Below are positions 16,884 to 25,796 of a stretch of 64,000 bases of DNA, piece after piece (the stretch's first letter is position 1; each line of letters begins with the position of its first letter). The stretch spans positions 1 through 64,000 of the forward strand of contig NZ_BSOB01000017.1 of NCBI RefSeq assembly GCF_030160295.1, read 5' to 3'. The stretch is from Dyella acidisoli. Its GTDB lineage: Bacteria; Pseudomonadota; Gammaproteobacteria; Xanthomonadales; Rhodanobacteraceae. The notes under the pieces were generated by a model. It made no database searches and was not told the origin of the DNA. It worked only from the letters and a program-made list of their open reading frames with translations. The translations under genes and the position numbers were made by a program.

Positions 16884-16989
16884 CCGTCATTCCCGCGAAA
16901 GCGGAGGCGCTTTACAACAGCGAAGCTGGTCAATCCACTTTGCTCTGATGCATCCGTAAAAATGGATTCCCGCTTTCGCGGGAATGACG
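16884..16989. repeat. REP-like inverted pair, left arm partly degraded
   Basis: CCGTCATTCCCGCGAAAGCG at 16884-16903 faces ATGGATTCCCGCTTTCGCGG ending in GAATGACG at 16989. The spacer includes TTTGCTCTGATGCAT, also present in the spacer of the element at 21298. The interior of the left arm has diverged, unlike the copies at 13051 and 21298. It separates cysG from hemD. Confidence 0.85.
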
Positions 16990-17010
16990 ACCGTGAGGGA
17001 ACGCATACTT

Positions 17011-18399
17011 TCATGGTGTCCCACCAAACCATGCATGTTCGTGCGCCAGCGCCGCCACCTCCCCGACGATCAACAATGCTGGCGGATGAATCGCATGTTC
17101 CTTGGCAAGCACAGGCAATTCCTGCAAGACACCGCGCACCATCCGCTGTTGTGGCAGCGTGCCATTTTCGATGATGACGAACGGCGTATCCGGCCGCCGA
17201 CCGTGCTCCAGCAAGCGTTGTGTGAATTCATCCAACCTGGCCACACCCATATAGACGGCCAAAGTCTGATGATCCTGCGCTAGCGCTGGCCAATCCATCG
17301 CATCGAGCGATTCTTTGCCGTGGCCGGTGAGTAAATGTACGGAACGTGCGTGCTCGCGATGCGTCAGCGGAACGCCCGCATAAGCCGCGCACGCCACGGC
17401 GGCGGTGATGCCGGGCACGATTTCGCAGGGAATACTGTGCTGGTGCAGAAATTCCATCTCTTCGCCACCGCGCCCGAACACGAACGGATCGCCGCCTTTC
17501 AGCCGTACTACAAGGCGGCCTGCCTGCGCCTGTTCGAGCAGCAGCTGATGAATCTGTTCCTGCTGCGTATGACGCCCACCGCATCGCTTGCCCACGTCGA
17601 TACGCTCGGCATCGCGGCGTGCCAGCGCGAGCACAGGTTCGCTAACGAGCGAGTCGTGCAGGATCACGTCGGCCCGGTTGAGTGCACGCAACGCATTCAG
17701 CGTGAGCAAGCCAGGATCGCCAGGGCCAGCACCGACCAGCAGCACCGAACCTTTGCGCGACACAGGCTCTTTCGCATCCAACGCATCCAGCAAAGTCCGC
17801 TCGGCGTCATCGGGACGTGCGTTGCGCAACTGGTTCATCACTGGTCCGTCGTGCAGCCAGTCGTAGAAGGCGCGGCGTTCGGCCATATCCGGCCATCGCT
17901 GTGTGATGCATGTGCGGTATCGCTGCGCGAGCGCGGTGAGCGGACCTAATGCGTGATCGAGTTCGGTTTCCAGTGTTTCGCGCACACGACGGGCAATCAC
18001 GGGTGCTGCACCGCCGGTGGAAACCGCTACCGTCAATGGCGTGCGGTCCACCATCGCTGGGACTTGGAAACGGGATAGGGCGGGAGCGTCCACTACGTTC
18101 GCCAAAATGCGGCGATCTTCCGCGTTCGCGGCGACGCGGGCGTTCAGTTCGTGATCGTCGGTGGCGGCGATGACCAGCCATACGTCATCCAGCCATGCGG
18201 ATTGGAACGCACCGGCGAGATGTTCGATTTTGCCTTGTTCAACCTGTTGCATCAGGGCGGGCGTGAGCGACGGCGCACCCACGCGCACCTTTGCGCCGGC
18301 CGAGAGCAGTGCGGCCGTCTTGCGCTCGGCGACGTGGCCGCCACCCACGACGAGTACCGGCAGCCCGGTCAGATCGGCGAACAGTGGATAGAGCCCCAT
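17011..18399 (-). CDS. cysG: Siroheme synthase (trifunctional CysG)
   Basis: 462 residues from the ATG at 18399; a GTG at 18420 would add seven but lacks a ribosome binding site. Residues 1 to about 205 form the precorrin-2 dehydrogenase/ferrochelatase: [20 protein letters not shown] (about 13-32) binds NAD. The C-terminal uroporphyrinogen-III methyltransferase has [15 protein letters not shown] (about 217-231), [18 protein letters not shown] (about 297-314) and [20 protein letters not shown] (about 325-344). It converts uroporphyrinogen III into siroheme, the cofactor of NirB and sulfite reductase. Length is that of full CysG. Confidence 0.96.
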   Translation of the reverse strand: MGLYPLFADLTGLPVLVVGGGHVAERKTAALLSAGAKVRVGAPSLTPALMQQVEQGKIEHLAGAFQSAWLDDVWLVIAATDDHELNARVAANAEDRRILANVVDAPALSRFQVPAMVDRTPLTVAVSTGGAAPVIARRVRETLETELDHALGPLTALAQRYRTCITQRWPDMAERRAFYDWLHDGPVMNQLRNARPDDAERTLLDALDAKEPVSRKGSVLLVGAGPGDPGLLTLNALRALNRADVILHDSLVSEPVLALARRDAERIDVGKRCGGRHTQQEQIHQLLLEQAQAGRLVVRLKGGDPFVFGRGGEEMEFLHQHSIPCEIVPGITAAVACAAYAGVPLTHREHARSVHLLTGHGKESLDAMDWPALAQDHQTLAVYMGVARLDEFTQRLLEHGRRPDTPFVIIENGTLPQQRMVRGVLQELPVLAKEHAIHPPALLIVGEVAALAHEHAWFGGTP

Positions 18400-18540
18400 G
18401 ATGCGGTTTTCTCGGTGCACAAACGTGTGCGTCTAGATTAATGCGGAAGCACGCGTGTGCCTTGCGACGATGCGGAATAAAGCGGCTTGCATTGGCGGTG
18501 GACGAAACTCATCTGTTCTTCTTCAAGGGTGGTTTTTGCC

Positions 18541-18576
18541 TCACCGTCATTCCGGCCTTCGCCGGAATGACGGTGA
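18541..18576. repeat. Perfect hairpin repeat, GTCATTCCGGC variant
   Basis: TCACCGTCATTCCGGC and its exact reverse complement form a 16-base-pair stem closed by CTTC. It is a variant of the GTCATTCCCGC family, placed between cysG and the RidA gene. The tetraloop and perfect stem suggest recent spread or selection on the RNA hairpin. Confidence 0.85.
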
Positions 18577-18602
18577 GGGAGTATGGGAATCTTGGCAAGC
18601 AC

Positions 18603-18641
18603 CGCCCCTCACCCCAACCCTCTCCCCGAAGGGGAGAGGGA
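18603..18641. repeat. CCCTCACCCCAACCC-type repeat, possible terminator
   Basis: This copy carries CCCTCTCCCC-GAA-GGGGAGAGGG, a 10-base-pair stem, directly after the stop of the RidA gene on the minus strand. It could end the amine-oxidase operon transcript. Same family as 15891-16011. Confidence 0.75.
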
Positions 18642-18650
18642 GTAGAGCCT

Positions 18651-19148
18651 TTACGGCCGTACCGCAATCACCTCGATCTCCACCCGAAACCCGGGATTCG
18701 CCAGTCCAGCCACCTGAAACGCCGAACGCGCCGGCAGCTTGGGCTGCTCTTTCGTACCGAAGAACTGCGTGTACCCAGCCATGAAGCCGGCGAAATCCAT
18801 ATGTCCGCCGTGCGCTTCGTCACCCACCAGGAACACCTGCATTTTCACCACATCGCCCATGTCCATGTGCATGCTCTGCAATTGCTTCTGGATCGAGGTG
18901 AGCACACCGATGGCCTGGGTCTTGGTGTCGCCGTAGGCAGCGACGGAATCCTTCGGCGCCTTCGCATCGACCACCGGCGGCACCATGCCGCTTAGGAAGA
19001 CGAGGGATTTGCCCGCCGGTATTTCCACCGCGGCGGAGATAGGGAAGTTGCTGTTGGGCAGCTTGTAGCGGGTGACATCCTGTGCGTGGGCAAACGTGGG
19101 TGCAGCAAGCAACAGGGCCAGGGCAGCGACGAACTTTGACTTCTGCAT
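18651..19148 (-). CDS. RidA/YjgF-family imine deaminase with a signal peptide
   Basis: 165 residues from the ATG at 19148 (GGAG about 10 bases upstream). The first 23 residues, MQKSKFVAALALLLAAPTF then AHAQ, form a Sec signal peptide. The rest is a RidA domain: the key arginine sits in PARSAF (R141), matching the PARSC motif of RidA, and VEIEVIAV (156-163) supplies the acidic residue. RidA proteins hydrolyse reactive imines and enamines to ketones and ammonia. It is the last gene of a three-gene unit behind a flavin amine oxidase and a cytochrome c, so it probably handles the imine made by that enzyme outside the cytoplasm. Confidence 0.88.
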   Translation of the reverse strand: MQKSKFVAALALLLAAPTFAHAQDVTRYKLPNSNFPISAAVEIPAGKSLVFLSGMVPPVVDAKAPKDSVAAYGDTKTQAIGVLTSIQKQLQSMHMDMGDVVKMQVFLVGDEAHGGHMDFAGFMAGYTQFFGTKEQPKLPARSAFQVAGLANPGFRVEIEVIAVRP

Positions 19149-19164
19149 AGTGGGTTTTCTCCGG

Positions 19165-19599
19165 TCAGGGATGCATGCCGGCAACCTCTTGGGCGGTGAT
19201 GCGGTCCGCATAGTGGTTACCGAAGTGGGTGCGCACGTAGTTGACCACATCCGCGATCTGCGCGTCGCTGAGCTTGGAGTTTTCCAGCGGTCCGGCGTCA
19301 CCGGTCTGGATGAAGGAAGGCATGTCGCGCCGGCCATGCAGGATCACGGCCGCCATGTATTGCGCCGAAACCAGGCGCGGATTGCCGGCGAGTGCGGGAT
19401 AGGTGCCGGCTCCGGTTGCGCCTTTGGCATCAGGCATATGGCAGCCCTGGCAGATATGTTGGAACACCGCCTTGCCATCGGCGAAGCCGAGCGCCGATTG
19501 CGCGTGCGTAGCGTTGTCGGAAGACTGGGCATGCAATGCGCCAGTGTGCGAAAGCAGGCCAAGCCATAGGCATGTCGTCAGGAGATGCTTGCGTTTCAT
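19165..19599 (-). CDS. Exported c-type cytochrome (class I)
   Basis: 144 residues. The ATG at 19599 overlaps the stop of the amine oxidase gene (ATGA), so the two are translationally coupled. A Sec signal peptide (about residues 1-25, ending ALHAQ) leads to a single heme c domain with C50-x2-C53-H54 (CQGCH) and M93 in RRDMPSF as a likely sixth ligand. SDAQIADVVNYVRTHFG near residues 112-128 is the usual C-terminal helix. In this position the likely role is to accept electrons from the flavoenzyme and pass them to the respiratory chain. Confidence 0.92.
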   Translation of the reverse strand: MKRKHLLTTCLWLGLLSHTGALHAQSSDNATHAQSALGFADGKAVFQHICQGCHMPDAKGATGAGTYPALAGNPRLVSAQYMAAVILHGRRDMPSFIQTGDAGPLENSKLSDAQIADVVNYVRTHFGNHYADRITAQEVAGMHP

Positions 19600-21203
19600 G
19601 CACGGGCCTCCGCAACGGCGCGCTGATGGATACGCTCGATCACGTCCAGCGCGGATGTCACGGCGCCTTCCTGCCATGCAGGCAGATAGGAGGCATGTTC
19701 GCCGGCCAGCGCGATGCGCCCGTCGATCTGACAGAGGTTGTCGTAGTGTTTCGCGCGTGCTTCTTCCGACCACAGGCCAAAGCAGCCCATGGTGAAGGGC
19801 GAGCGATGCCAGCCCACCGCAACGCCGGTTTCGAATTCCCGGGCGTATTGCGGATGGATCTGGCTGCCGTATTCCAGTGCTTTTTGCACACGCTGCTCTG
19901 GCGTCATCGCGGTGAACTCGAACGCATGCAGCCCCCAGATGTAGGCGCCGAGCAGCACGCCCTTGCCGCTGCTGTGAAAGCCGGTGCTCGGGTAGCCGAT
20001 GGTGGCGATCGGCAGGTCCGTATAGGTGATGCCGCCGTAGATGTGCTCGTCTTCCTCCCAGAAGCGGCGCTTGAATTGCAGGCCAACTTTCACCGATGCG
20101 GCATAGGGCACGGCGCTGATCGCTTCGGTCATCGCCGCGCTGACATTCATGGGAATCTGGCTGAGCACCGACAGCGGAATCGTGCAGATGCACCAATCGC
20201 CGTGCACCTTTTGGGTGCTGCCGGGCTTGTCGGCGTCTTCGTAACTGACGGTGACGCCATGCTCGTCCTGCTGGATCGCGGTGACCTTGGCGCCATAGCG
20301 GATCACACCATCCAGTGCGCGACCGAAAGCTTCGCCGATGCGCCCCATGCCACCCACTGGCTGGAACAGGCTGGTCTGGAATTCGTAGATTTCGCTGGCG
20401 CTGAGATTGCTCCACAAGCGTGAGCCGAGCAGTTCGTCGAGCGCGACGGGCTTGGAAGGAATGGGGCGAGCGGAAAGGCCACCGCCGGGGTCTTTATCGA
20501 AGCCGCGCCGATTACTGCTGGCAATACCGCTGCTGTATGCAAGGTTCTTGTCGAGCGCACCCCAATCGCGCAGGGATTCGAGCAGCATTTCCTGGTCTTG
20601 CTTGTTCACTGCGTCATCGAGCTTGCCCTGCTGCGTGCTCTTGGCGAGCAGCTCGGCGACGTGGCCACGGTAGTCGGCATTGATCGCGCGGTAACGCTGC
20701 GGTTTGCCGCCGAAGGCGTTGGCGCTGTGCACGTAGGCGTTGTGGTTGACCTGTACAAACGGTTCAAGCGGCACGCCGAGCTTCTTGCAATAACTCAGGA
20801 TGCCGTGGTGGTGATAAGGCAAACGCCACGGGCCAGGATTGAGATAGAACCCTTCATCGAACTGGCAGTGTTGCGAGAAGCCACCCAATTCGGTGAAACG
20901 ATCACCACCGCGCAGCGACCAGTTGCGTCCGCCGGGACGATGGTTGTACTCGAGCACCTGCACCTTGTAGCCGGCCTGGCGCAATTCATAAGCCGCCACC
21001 ATGCCGGCTATGCCGGCACCCAGAATCAGTACCGAGGTGTTTTTCGGTGCGCCTTGCAGTTTCGGTTGGCCTTTGAAGGTGGATTCCGCCGCGAAGCCAA
21101 GGCTGCTCATCGCCTGGTACATCACGGCTGCACCTCCGCTCATGCCGATCATGCGCAGCAGGTCGCGGCGTTTCATGGAGAACGTACAGTTGTCGTCTTG
21201 CAT
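19596..21203 (-). CDS. Tat-exported flavin amine oxidase/dehydrogenase
   Basis: 535 residues from the ATG at 21203, with GAGG 8 bases upstream. KRRDLLRMIGMSGG (11-24) followed by a hydrophobic stretch is a twin-arginine signal. VLILGAGIAGMVAAYELRQAG (58-78, in two pieces GAGIAG and the helix) and RPGGR bind FAD; the C-terminal GRIALAGEHASYLPAWQEGA is the second FAD-binding block of the monoamine-oxidase family. It should oxidise an amine to an imine. NicA2, the nicotine-oxidising relative in Pseudomonas putida, donates electrons to a cytochrome c and not to oxygen; the coupled cytochrome gene suggests the same here. The substrate is unknown. Confidence 0.9.
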   Translation of the reverse strand: MQDDNCTFSMKRRDLLRMIGMSGGAAVMYQAMSSLGFAAESTFKGQPKLQGAPKNTSVLILGAGIAGMVAAYELRQAGYKVQVLEYNHRPGGRNWSLRGGDRFTELGGFSQHCQFDEGFYLNPGPWRLPYHHHGILSYCKKLGVPLEPFVQVNHNAYVHSANAFGGKPQRYRAINADYRGHVAELLAKSTQQGKLDDAVNKQDQEMLLESLRDWGALDKNLAYSSGIASSNRRGFDKDPGGGLSARPIPSKPVALDELLGSRLWSNLSASEIYEFQTSLFQPVGGMGRIGEAFGRALDGVIRYGAKVTAIQQDEHGVTVSYEDADKPGSTQKVHGDWCICTIPLSVLSQIPMNVSAAMTEAISAVPYAASVKVGLQFKRRFWEEDEHIYGGITYTDLPIATIGYPSTGFHSSGKGVLLGAYIWGLHAFEFTAMTPEQRVQKALEYGSQIHPQYAREFETGVAVGWHRSPFTMGCFGLWSEEARAKHYDNLCQIDGRIALAGEHASYLPAWQEGAVTSALDVIERIHQRAVAEARA

Positions 21204-21297
21204 CGGATACCTCGCGAGCCGGCGGCGACTCACTCTTCTTGCTGAGAAGAAACCGATGAGAGGTTGAACTTGCGAGGGGCTCTATACAACCTTGAGG

Positions 21298-21379
21298 CCG
21301 TCATTCCCGCGGAAGCGGGAATCCAATTTGCTCTGATGCAAAAAGCGAAGATGGATTCCCGCTTCCGCGGGAATGACGG
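21298..21379. repeat. REP-like inverted pair
   Basis: CCGTCATTCCCGCGGAAGCG starts the left arm and its reverse complement ends at 21379, with a spacer containing TTTGCTCTGATGCA. The loop base differs from the copy at 13051 (GGAA in place of GAAA), and the change is matched in the opposite arm, a compensated substitution. It lies between the TonB receptor and the amine oxidase gene. Confidence 0.9.
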
Positions 21380-21416
21380 CTTCAAGGGGTACAAATTTCT
21401 TCCGCAAGCCGTGACT

Positions 21417-21470
21417 CCTCACCCCAGCCCTCTCCCCCGTGATTGATCAAAGATTGGGGGAGAGGGAGCT
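21417..21470. repeat. Split copy of the CCCTCACCCC repeat next to the TonB receptor stop
   Basis: CCCTCTCCCCC and GGGGGAGAGGG form an 11-base stem around a 17-base AT-rich loop. It follows the receptor stop codon (21476) on the minus strand and may act as its terminator, which would make the amine oxidase operon a separate transcript or reduce read-through. Confidence 0.7.
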
Positions 21471-21475
21471 AGAAG

Positions 21476-23902
21476 CTAGAACCGGTACGTCACCTTCCCG
21501 TACCAATACCTTCCGTTGAAGCCGAACGGCGACAACGACGAGTACTGCAGGCCATCCGCACGGTCTTCATACACGTTGTTGAGCGAGGCCTTGGTCGGAT
21601 ATTGGTTGGTGATGTTGTCGGCGCCCACGGAGAACGTCCACGCTTGCCAGTTGTAGCTGGCCGACAGATCGAAGATCCATCGCGCGGAGAAGATCTGATC
21701 CTCATCGCCGTTGGCGTCGTCGCCCAGGCGCGTCACCGTGCCGTAGCGCGTGGCGTTGGCATGGAAGTCAAAACCATGGAGCAGCCAGTCGCCGGCTAGC
21801 ACGAATTTGGTGCGTGGTGCGGCGTCCGTCAGCAAGCCCTGGCTGGCGCGGCCAAACGCAGGCGTGGAGACGTGCAGGATCGTCGTCTGGTTGTAGTTAG
21901 CGCTGCCGGTGAGGTTGAGCGCGCCCCAGCTCTCCAGATCCAGGTGATAGCTGGTGATGAGATCCGCACCGCGTGTGCGTGTGGTAGCACCATTGACGAA
22001 GAACTGCGCGCCGGTCACCTGATCGCCCGGAATACTCACCGGAATCTGATCGGAATACAGGATCTGGTCCCAGATGCGGATCTGGTAGATATCCACTGTC
22101 GCATTGAAGTTGCTGGTCGGCTGCCACACGCCACCGAGGCTGTAGTTCACGGATTTTTCTGGAACCAGCGGCTTTGCACCCAAGGCGATGGCGGTGGGAT
22201 TGGACGTGCGATAGGTGCCGATCTGTGCAAGCGAGCCGTTCTGGATCAGCGTCACCACCGATTCGTAGTTCTGCTGGGCGAGCGAAGGTGCGCGAAAACC
22301 GTTTGATACCGTGCCGCGCAGGGCGAAGGTGGGCGTTAGCTGGTAGCGCGTGGAAATCTTGCCCGAGCGCGTGGAACCGGCATCGCTGTAATCCTCATAG
22401 CGCGCGGCAACACCGGCCGACCATTTGTCGGTGAGGTCGGTTTCCACATCGACATAAGCGGCCTTGCTGTAGCGAGTGAAATCACCCGCTACTTCCGGCG
22501 TCAGGCCCGGATACACCTGCGAGCCGCCGGCATATGGGCTGGTGGTGCCGGGAATGAGCGTGTTCGGATCGAAGAAATAGGAATCCGCATCACCCGCACC
22601 GATGTCATAACTTTCATTGCGGTATTCCGCGCCGAACGCGACGGTAACCGGGTTCGGCAGGAAGCCCCAGCTGAATTCCTTGCTCAGGTCTACGTTCAAC
22701 ACACCTTCTTTATTGGCGAACGTGCCGGCGTGGAAGTAAGTGGGCGAATAGCCCTTGGTGTAATACAGGTTGGTGTTGACGCTGTCCTGGATGTCGAACA
22801 CCAGGTTGTTCTCGCCGTAATCAGCCGAAACATCCCAGTGCCAGCCGCCCGCCGTTTTGCCCTTCACGCCGAACACGAAGGCCGTATCGTTGGTGTGGTT
22901 GACGATCTGCGGAAGAAAGCCGTTCGGGTAGATTTCCGGCACGTTGCGTGCAGAGTTGTAGGCGCGGTAATAACCGTTGGAGGTGACATCGCGCTTGCTG
23001 CCGTTGAGATAGCCGTACAACTGGATGTTCGGCGTGATGTCGTAGGCGAAGTTGAGTAGCAGCTGATAGGTTTTTTCGGCCGGATCGCCGTAGCGTTCGT
23101 AGGGATAGCCGGTGGTGTTGGTTGCGCCTGCGATGGTGGTGCCGCGGTCCGTATTTTCGGAGCGGTTGGTGTTCATCTGGTTCTGGTAATTCCACGCGAC
23201 GCGCATCCAGCCAGGTGCGCTGCCGTTGGCGCCACCCAGTGGAATGCCTACCGAACCCTGCACACCGTTGTTCGCGCCATCGCCCACGTCCATGATGCCG
23301 GCATTGGCGGTGATGTCGTTCCCGCCTGCCTGGCTGCCGTGTTTCAGCACGATGTTGATCACGCCCGCGATAGCGTCGGAGCCGTACTGCGCGGCTGCGC
23401 CATCGCGCAACACTTCGATATGATCGATCGCGGAGATCGGAATGGAATTCAGATCCACCGGCGCCGAACCGCGGCCCACCGAAGAGTTGTAATTGACCAG
23501 CGCGGATGTGTGATAGCGCTTGCCATCCACCAGCACCAGCACATCGTCGGGCGAGAGGCCGCGCAGTGAGGCGGGTCGAAGCGCATCGTTGCCATCGTTG
23601 ATGGCGGGGCGGGGGAAATCCAGCGAAGGCAATACGGTGTTGAGGGCGCTGGCGAGATCGGTATAGCCGCTGGAGGTGAGATCGGCGGGCGAGATGATAT
23701 CGATCGGAGAGAGCGATTCGTCAGCGGTGCGATTCGAAGCGCGTGTACCGGTGACGACTACTTGTTGGAGCTGTTTGGCGTTCTGGGGACTCGATGAGTC
23801 GGCGGGAGGATCATCGGCCCAGGCGGCGGTGGTGAATACGATTCCTACGGAAAACAATGACAGCATGGCGGCTGCCAACGGACGTCGAGCAAGTCGTTTC
23901 AT
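21476..23902 (-). CDS. TonB-dependent receptor
   Basis: 808 residues from the ATG at 23902. A signal peptide (MKRLARRPLAAAMLSLFSVG, to about residue 29) is followed by a TonB box-like QQVVVTGTR (about 45-53). The plug domain includes LRGLSPDDVLVLVDGKRYH and IEVLRDGAAAQYGSDAIAGV. The barrel ends in the canonical terminal phenylalanine (KVTYRF). It lacks an STN signalling domain, so it is a transporter only. The ligand cannot be read from sequence. It is transcribed in the same direction as the amine oxidase operon below it, which makes uptake of that operon's substrate one possibility. Confidence 0.9.
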   Translation of the reverse strand: MKRLARRPLAAAMLSLFSVGIVFTTAAWADDPPADSSSPQNAKQLQQVVVTGTRASNRTADESLSPIDIISPADLTSSGYTDLASALNTVLPSLDFPRPAINDGNDALRPASLRGLSPDDVLVLVDGKRYHTSALVNYNSSVGRGSAPVDLNSIPISAIDHIEVLRDGAAAQYGSDAIAGVINIVLKHGSQAGGNDITANAGIMDVGDGANNGVQGSVGIPLGGANGSAPGWMRVAWNYQNQMNTNRSENTDRGTTIAGATNTTGYPYERYGDPAEKTYQLLLNFAYDITPNIQLYGYLNGSKRDVTSNGYYRAYNSARNVPEIYPNGFLPQIVNHTNDTAFVFGVKGKTAGGWHWDVSADYGENNLVFDIQDSVNTNLYYTKGYSPTYFHAGTFANKEGVLNVDLSKEFSWGFLPNPVTVAFGAEYRNESYDIGAGDADSYFFDPNTLIPGTTSPYAGGSQVYPGLTPEVAGDFTRYSKAAYVDVETDLTDKWSAGVAARYEDYSDAGSTRSGKISTRYQLTPTFALRGTVSNGFRAPSLAQQNYESVVTLIQNGSLAQIGTYRTSNPTAIALGAKPLVPEKSVNYSLGGVWQPTSNFNATVDIYQIRIWDQILYSDQIPVSIPGDQVTGAQFFVNGATTRTRGADLITSYHLDLESWGALNLTGSANYNQTTILHVSTPAFGRASQGLLTDAAPRTKFVLAGDWLLHGFDFHANATRYGTVTRLGDDANGDEDQIFSARWIFDLSASYNWQAWTFSVGADNITNQYPTKASLNNVYEDRADGLQYSSLSPFGFNGRYWYGKVTYRF

Positions 23903-24090
23903 TTGAATTCCCCACGAAGATTTAAAGCAAAAGGTGTCCCTCCAAGGACTTGGATGTATGCAAAATCTCTGTTTATGCGCCGCAGCATTGATTTCCCCGA
24001 GCTGCGGCAATTTGAGGCTATGACACGTTGTGCAACGCGTCAATAGATCGACATCTCATTGAGATGAATTTGACACAGTTTTTTATTTTC

Positions 24091-24128
24091 GCGCGTAATT
24101 GGTGCAATGGCGCGCTTATTTGGTGCAA
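24091..24128. promoter_or_regulatory. Direct repeat TTGGTGCAA and 25-base dyad, possible operator
   Basis: TTGGTGCAA occurs at 24099-24107 and 24120-24128, 21 bases apart. The first copy also sits in a symmetric element (24091-24115) of GCGCG, ATTG, GTG, CAAT and CGCGC with matched two-base gaps. Such phased repeats upstream of a receptor gene suggest a transcription factor site; the factor is unknown. Confidence 0.4.
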
Positions 24129-24165
24129 ATCCAACGGATGATTTTTTAAATACAAATTACGTGTA

Positions 24166-24228
24166 TAGGCTGGGATGAAATCCCAGCATCAGAAGCCACA
24201 AGAAAGCTGGGATTTCATCCCGGGCTAC
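24166..24228. repeat. Inverted repeat of the TAGGCTGGGAT family
   Basis: TAGGCTGGGATGAAATCCC (from 24166) is mirrored by GGGATTTCATCCCGGGCTA (to 24228), and the left arm itself folds as GCTGGGAT-GAA-ATCCCAGC. A degenerate relative is at 95-143. It lies 10 bases past the stop of the MocR gene and may terminate it. Confidence 0.8.
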
Positions 24229-24237
24229 GCGAGTTGA

Positions 24238-25635
24238 TTAGCAGTGAGACGCCAGTTGTCCCAATTGACGCAAGGCGTGATCGAGCTTGTCGTTCCAGGG
24301 CAGTCCGCAGCTCAACCGCAAGCAATCACCATAATCGCCCCGGCTGGAAAACAGCATGCCTGGCGAGGTGCCGATGCCTTCGCGCAGTGCTAATTCAAAT
24401 AATCGTTGCGTATTCACGCCGGGCAATTGCAGCCATAGTGAAAGCCCGCCTTGCGGCGTACATGCGCGCGTTGATTTGGGCCAATTGTGTGCAATCGCCT
24501 GGTGCATGCGCTGCGCGTTGTCGGCGAGGGCACGGCATAGCTGGCGCAGATGACGCTGCAGATCGTGACGTTGCAGGTAGTCGGCCAGCGCAAGCTGCGG
24601 CAGGCTGGCACTGCCGACGGTGGAAAAATATTTGGTTCGCAACAGCGCCTCGGTCCAGTCGCCGCCCACCATCCAGCCCACGCGCAAGCCGGGTGCGAGG
24701 ATCTTCGAAAACGAACCGCAGGTGATCACGCTGCCGTGTTTGTCCCAGCGCCGCAGCGGCGACGGTCGTTGTCCTGACCAGGCCAGTTCGCCGTAGATAT
24801 CATCTTCGATAACGACGGTTTTATGTCGCGCGCAGCTCTTCAACAGGGCTTGCTTGGCGGCATCGTCGGTCAAGCTGCCGAGTGGATTATTGAAGTTGGG
24901 CACCAGTACGGCTGCGCGTACTTTGTTCTGCTGCAACAACTGCTCCAGCCGTGCCACATCAATGCCTCGATCTGGCAGGTTCGGCACCTCCAGCACTTTC
25001 AGTTTCAACGCCGCCACCGCTTGCAGAATGCCGTGATAGGTCGGTGCTTCCACCAGCACTACGTCGCCGGGTTGGGTGAGCGTACGCAAGGCGATGCTGA
25101 TCGCTTCCATCGCACCAGCGGTGATGACGATCTCGTCTGGTGAAACCGTTACGCCTACTTGCGCATAGCGTTGCGCGATCTGCCGACGCAACGCGAGATG
25201 ACCTTGCGGCGGTGCGTAATCCAGCGCTGCCGTGGGCGCATGGCGCAGGCAACGCGACAACGACGCAGTAAGCGCTGCTTGTGGCAACAACGCAGGCGAC
25301 GGCGTGGCGCTGTGCAATGGCAACAGATCGCTGCGCGCAAGCATGTCCAGCACGTCTTGCAGCATCGGGTTGCTGACGTTACCGGGCGTGCGCCGGCGCG
25401 ACGGGCGTGCTTCAGGTGGAAGCGGGGCAGCGGCACGTACGAAATAGCCGGAACGCGGTCGCGCCTGCGCCAAGCCTTCGCGCTCGAGTTGCAGGCAGGC
25501 TTGTACTGCCGTGGCGATACTTACGTCGTGGCTGCGCGCAAGTTGACGGATGGAGGGTAGGCGCTCGCCGGCACGCAGCGCGCCTTGGGTGATCTGAGTG
25601 CGTAGCTGGGTGGCTAGTTGTTCGTAGAGCAGCAT
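24238..25635 (-). CDS. MocR-type GntR regulator with PLP aminotransferase-fold domain
   Basis: 465 residues from the ATG at 25635; a TTG at 25647 would add four but runs into the repeat used below as an operator. The N-terminal winged helix (about residues 1-70) has LPSIRQLARSHDVSIATAVQ. The C-terminal half is a type I aminotransferase fold, with the PLP lysine probably in CGSFSKILAPGLRVGW (about 302-317). MocR proteins sense PLP or amino compounds and usually control a divergent gene, here the EamA exporter. Full length, no visible damage. Confidence 0.93.
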   Translation of the reverse strand: MLLYEQLATQLRTQITQGALRAGERLPSIRQLARSHDVSIATAVQACLQLEREGLAQARPRSGYFVRAAAPLPPEARPSRRRTPGNVSNPMLQDVLDMLARSDLLPLHSATPSPALLPQAALTASLSRCLRHAPTAALDYAPPQGHLALRRQIAQRYAQVGVTVSPDEIVITAGAMEAISIALRTLTQPGDVVLVEAPTYHGILQAVAALKLKVLEVPNLPDRGIDVARLEQLLQQNKVRAAVLVPNFNNPLGSLTDDAAKQALLKSCARHKTVVIEDDIYGELAWSGQRPSPLRRWDKHGSVITCGSFSKILAPGLRVGWMVGGDWTEALLRTKYFSTVGSASLPQLALADYLQRHDLQRHLRQLCRALADNAQRMHQAIAHNWPKSTRACTPQGGLSLWLQLPGVNTQRLFELALREGIGTSPGMLFSSRGDYGDCLRLSCGLPWNDKLDHALRQLGQLASHC

Positions 25636-25647
25636 GAGTGGTTTCAA

Positions 25648-25689
25648 CTGTACTGGTCAAAATGGATCTTATCTGAATCTGTATTGGTC
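25648..25689. promoter_or_regulatory. Direct repeats likely bound by the MocR regulator
   Basis: CTGTACTGGTC (25648-25658) and CTGTATTGGTC (25679-25689) differ at one base and are 31 bases apart, close to three helical turns. They lie in the divergent region between the MocR and EamA genes. MocR proteins such as GabR and TauR bind direct repeats of this kind, so this is a strong candidate operator for both promoters. Confidence 0.65.
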
Positions 25690-25796
25690 GGAGCGAGTGG
25701 TCTACGTTGGTTTCCAGCCTTGCGCAGACTGCCCCCTCCCTCTGCAAGCTGGGGGAGGGGCTGGCTGAGGCGTCGTGAAATAACTGGCACCGGACC

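Larger units (their letters stand above)
23903..24237. other. Regulatory gap upstream of the TonB receptor
   Basis: 335 bases between the receptor start and the stop of the MocR gene, more AT-rich than its neighbours. It holds the repeated motif at 24091-24128 and the inverted repeat at 24166-24228. The receptor promoter must lie here, but no clear -35/-10 pair stands out. Confidence 0.6.

Noticed and set aside
19600-20415. Upstream in-frame extension of the cytochrome c gene
   Set aside because: It lies inside the amine oxidase gene in another frame; the cytochrome signal peptide begins at the ATG at 19599.
13051-21379. CRISPR-like reading of the repeated GTCATTCCCGC palindromes
   Set aside because: Copies are isolated or in inverted pairs kilobases apart, with no regular direct-repeat/spacer array and no cas genes.
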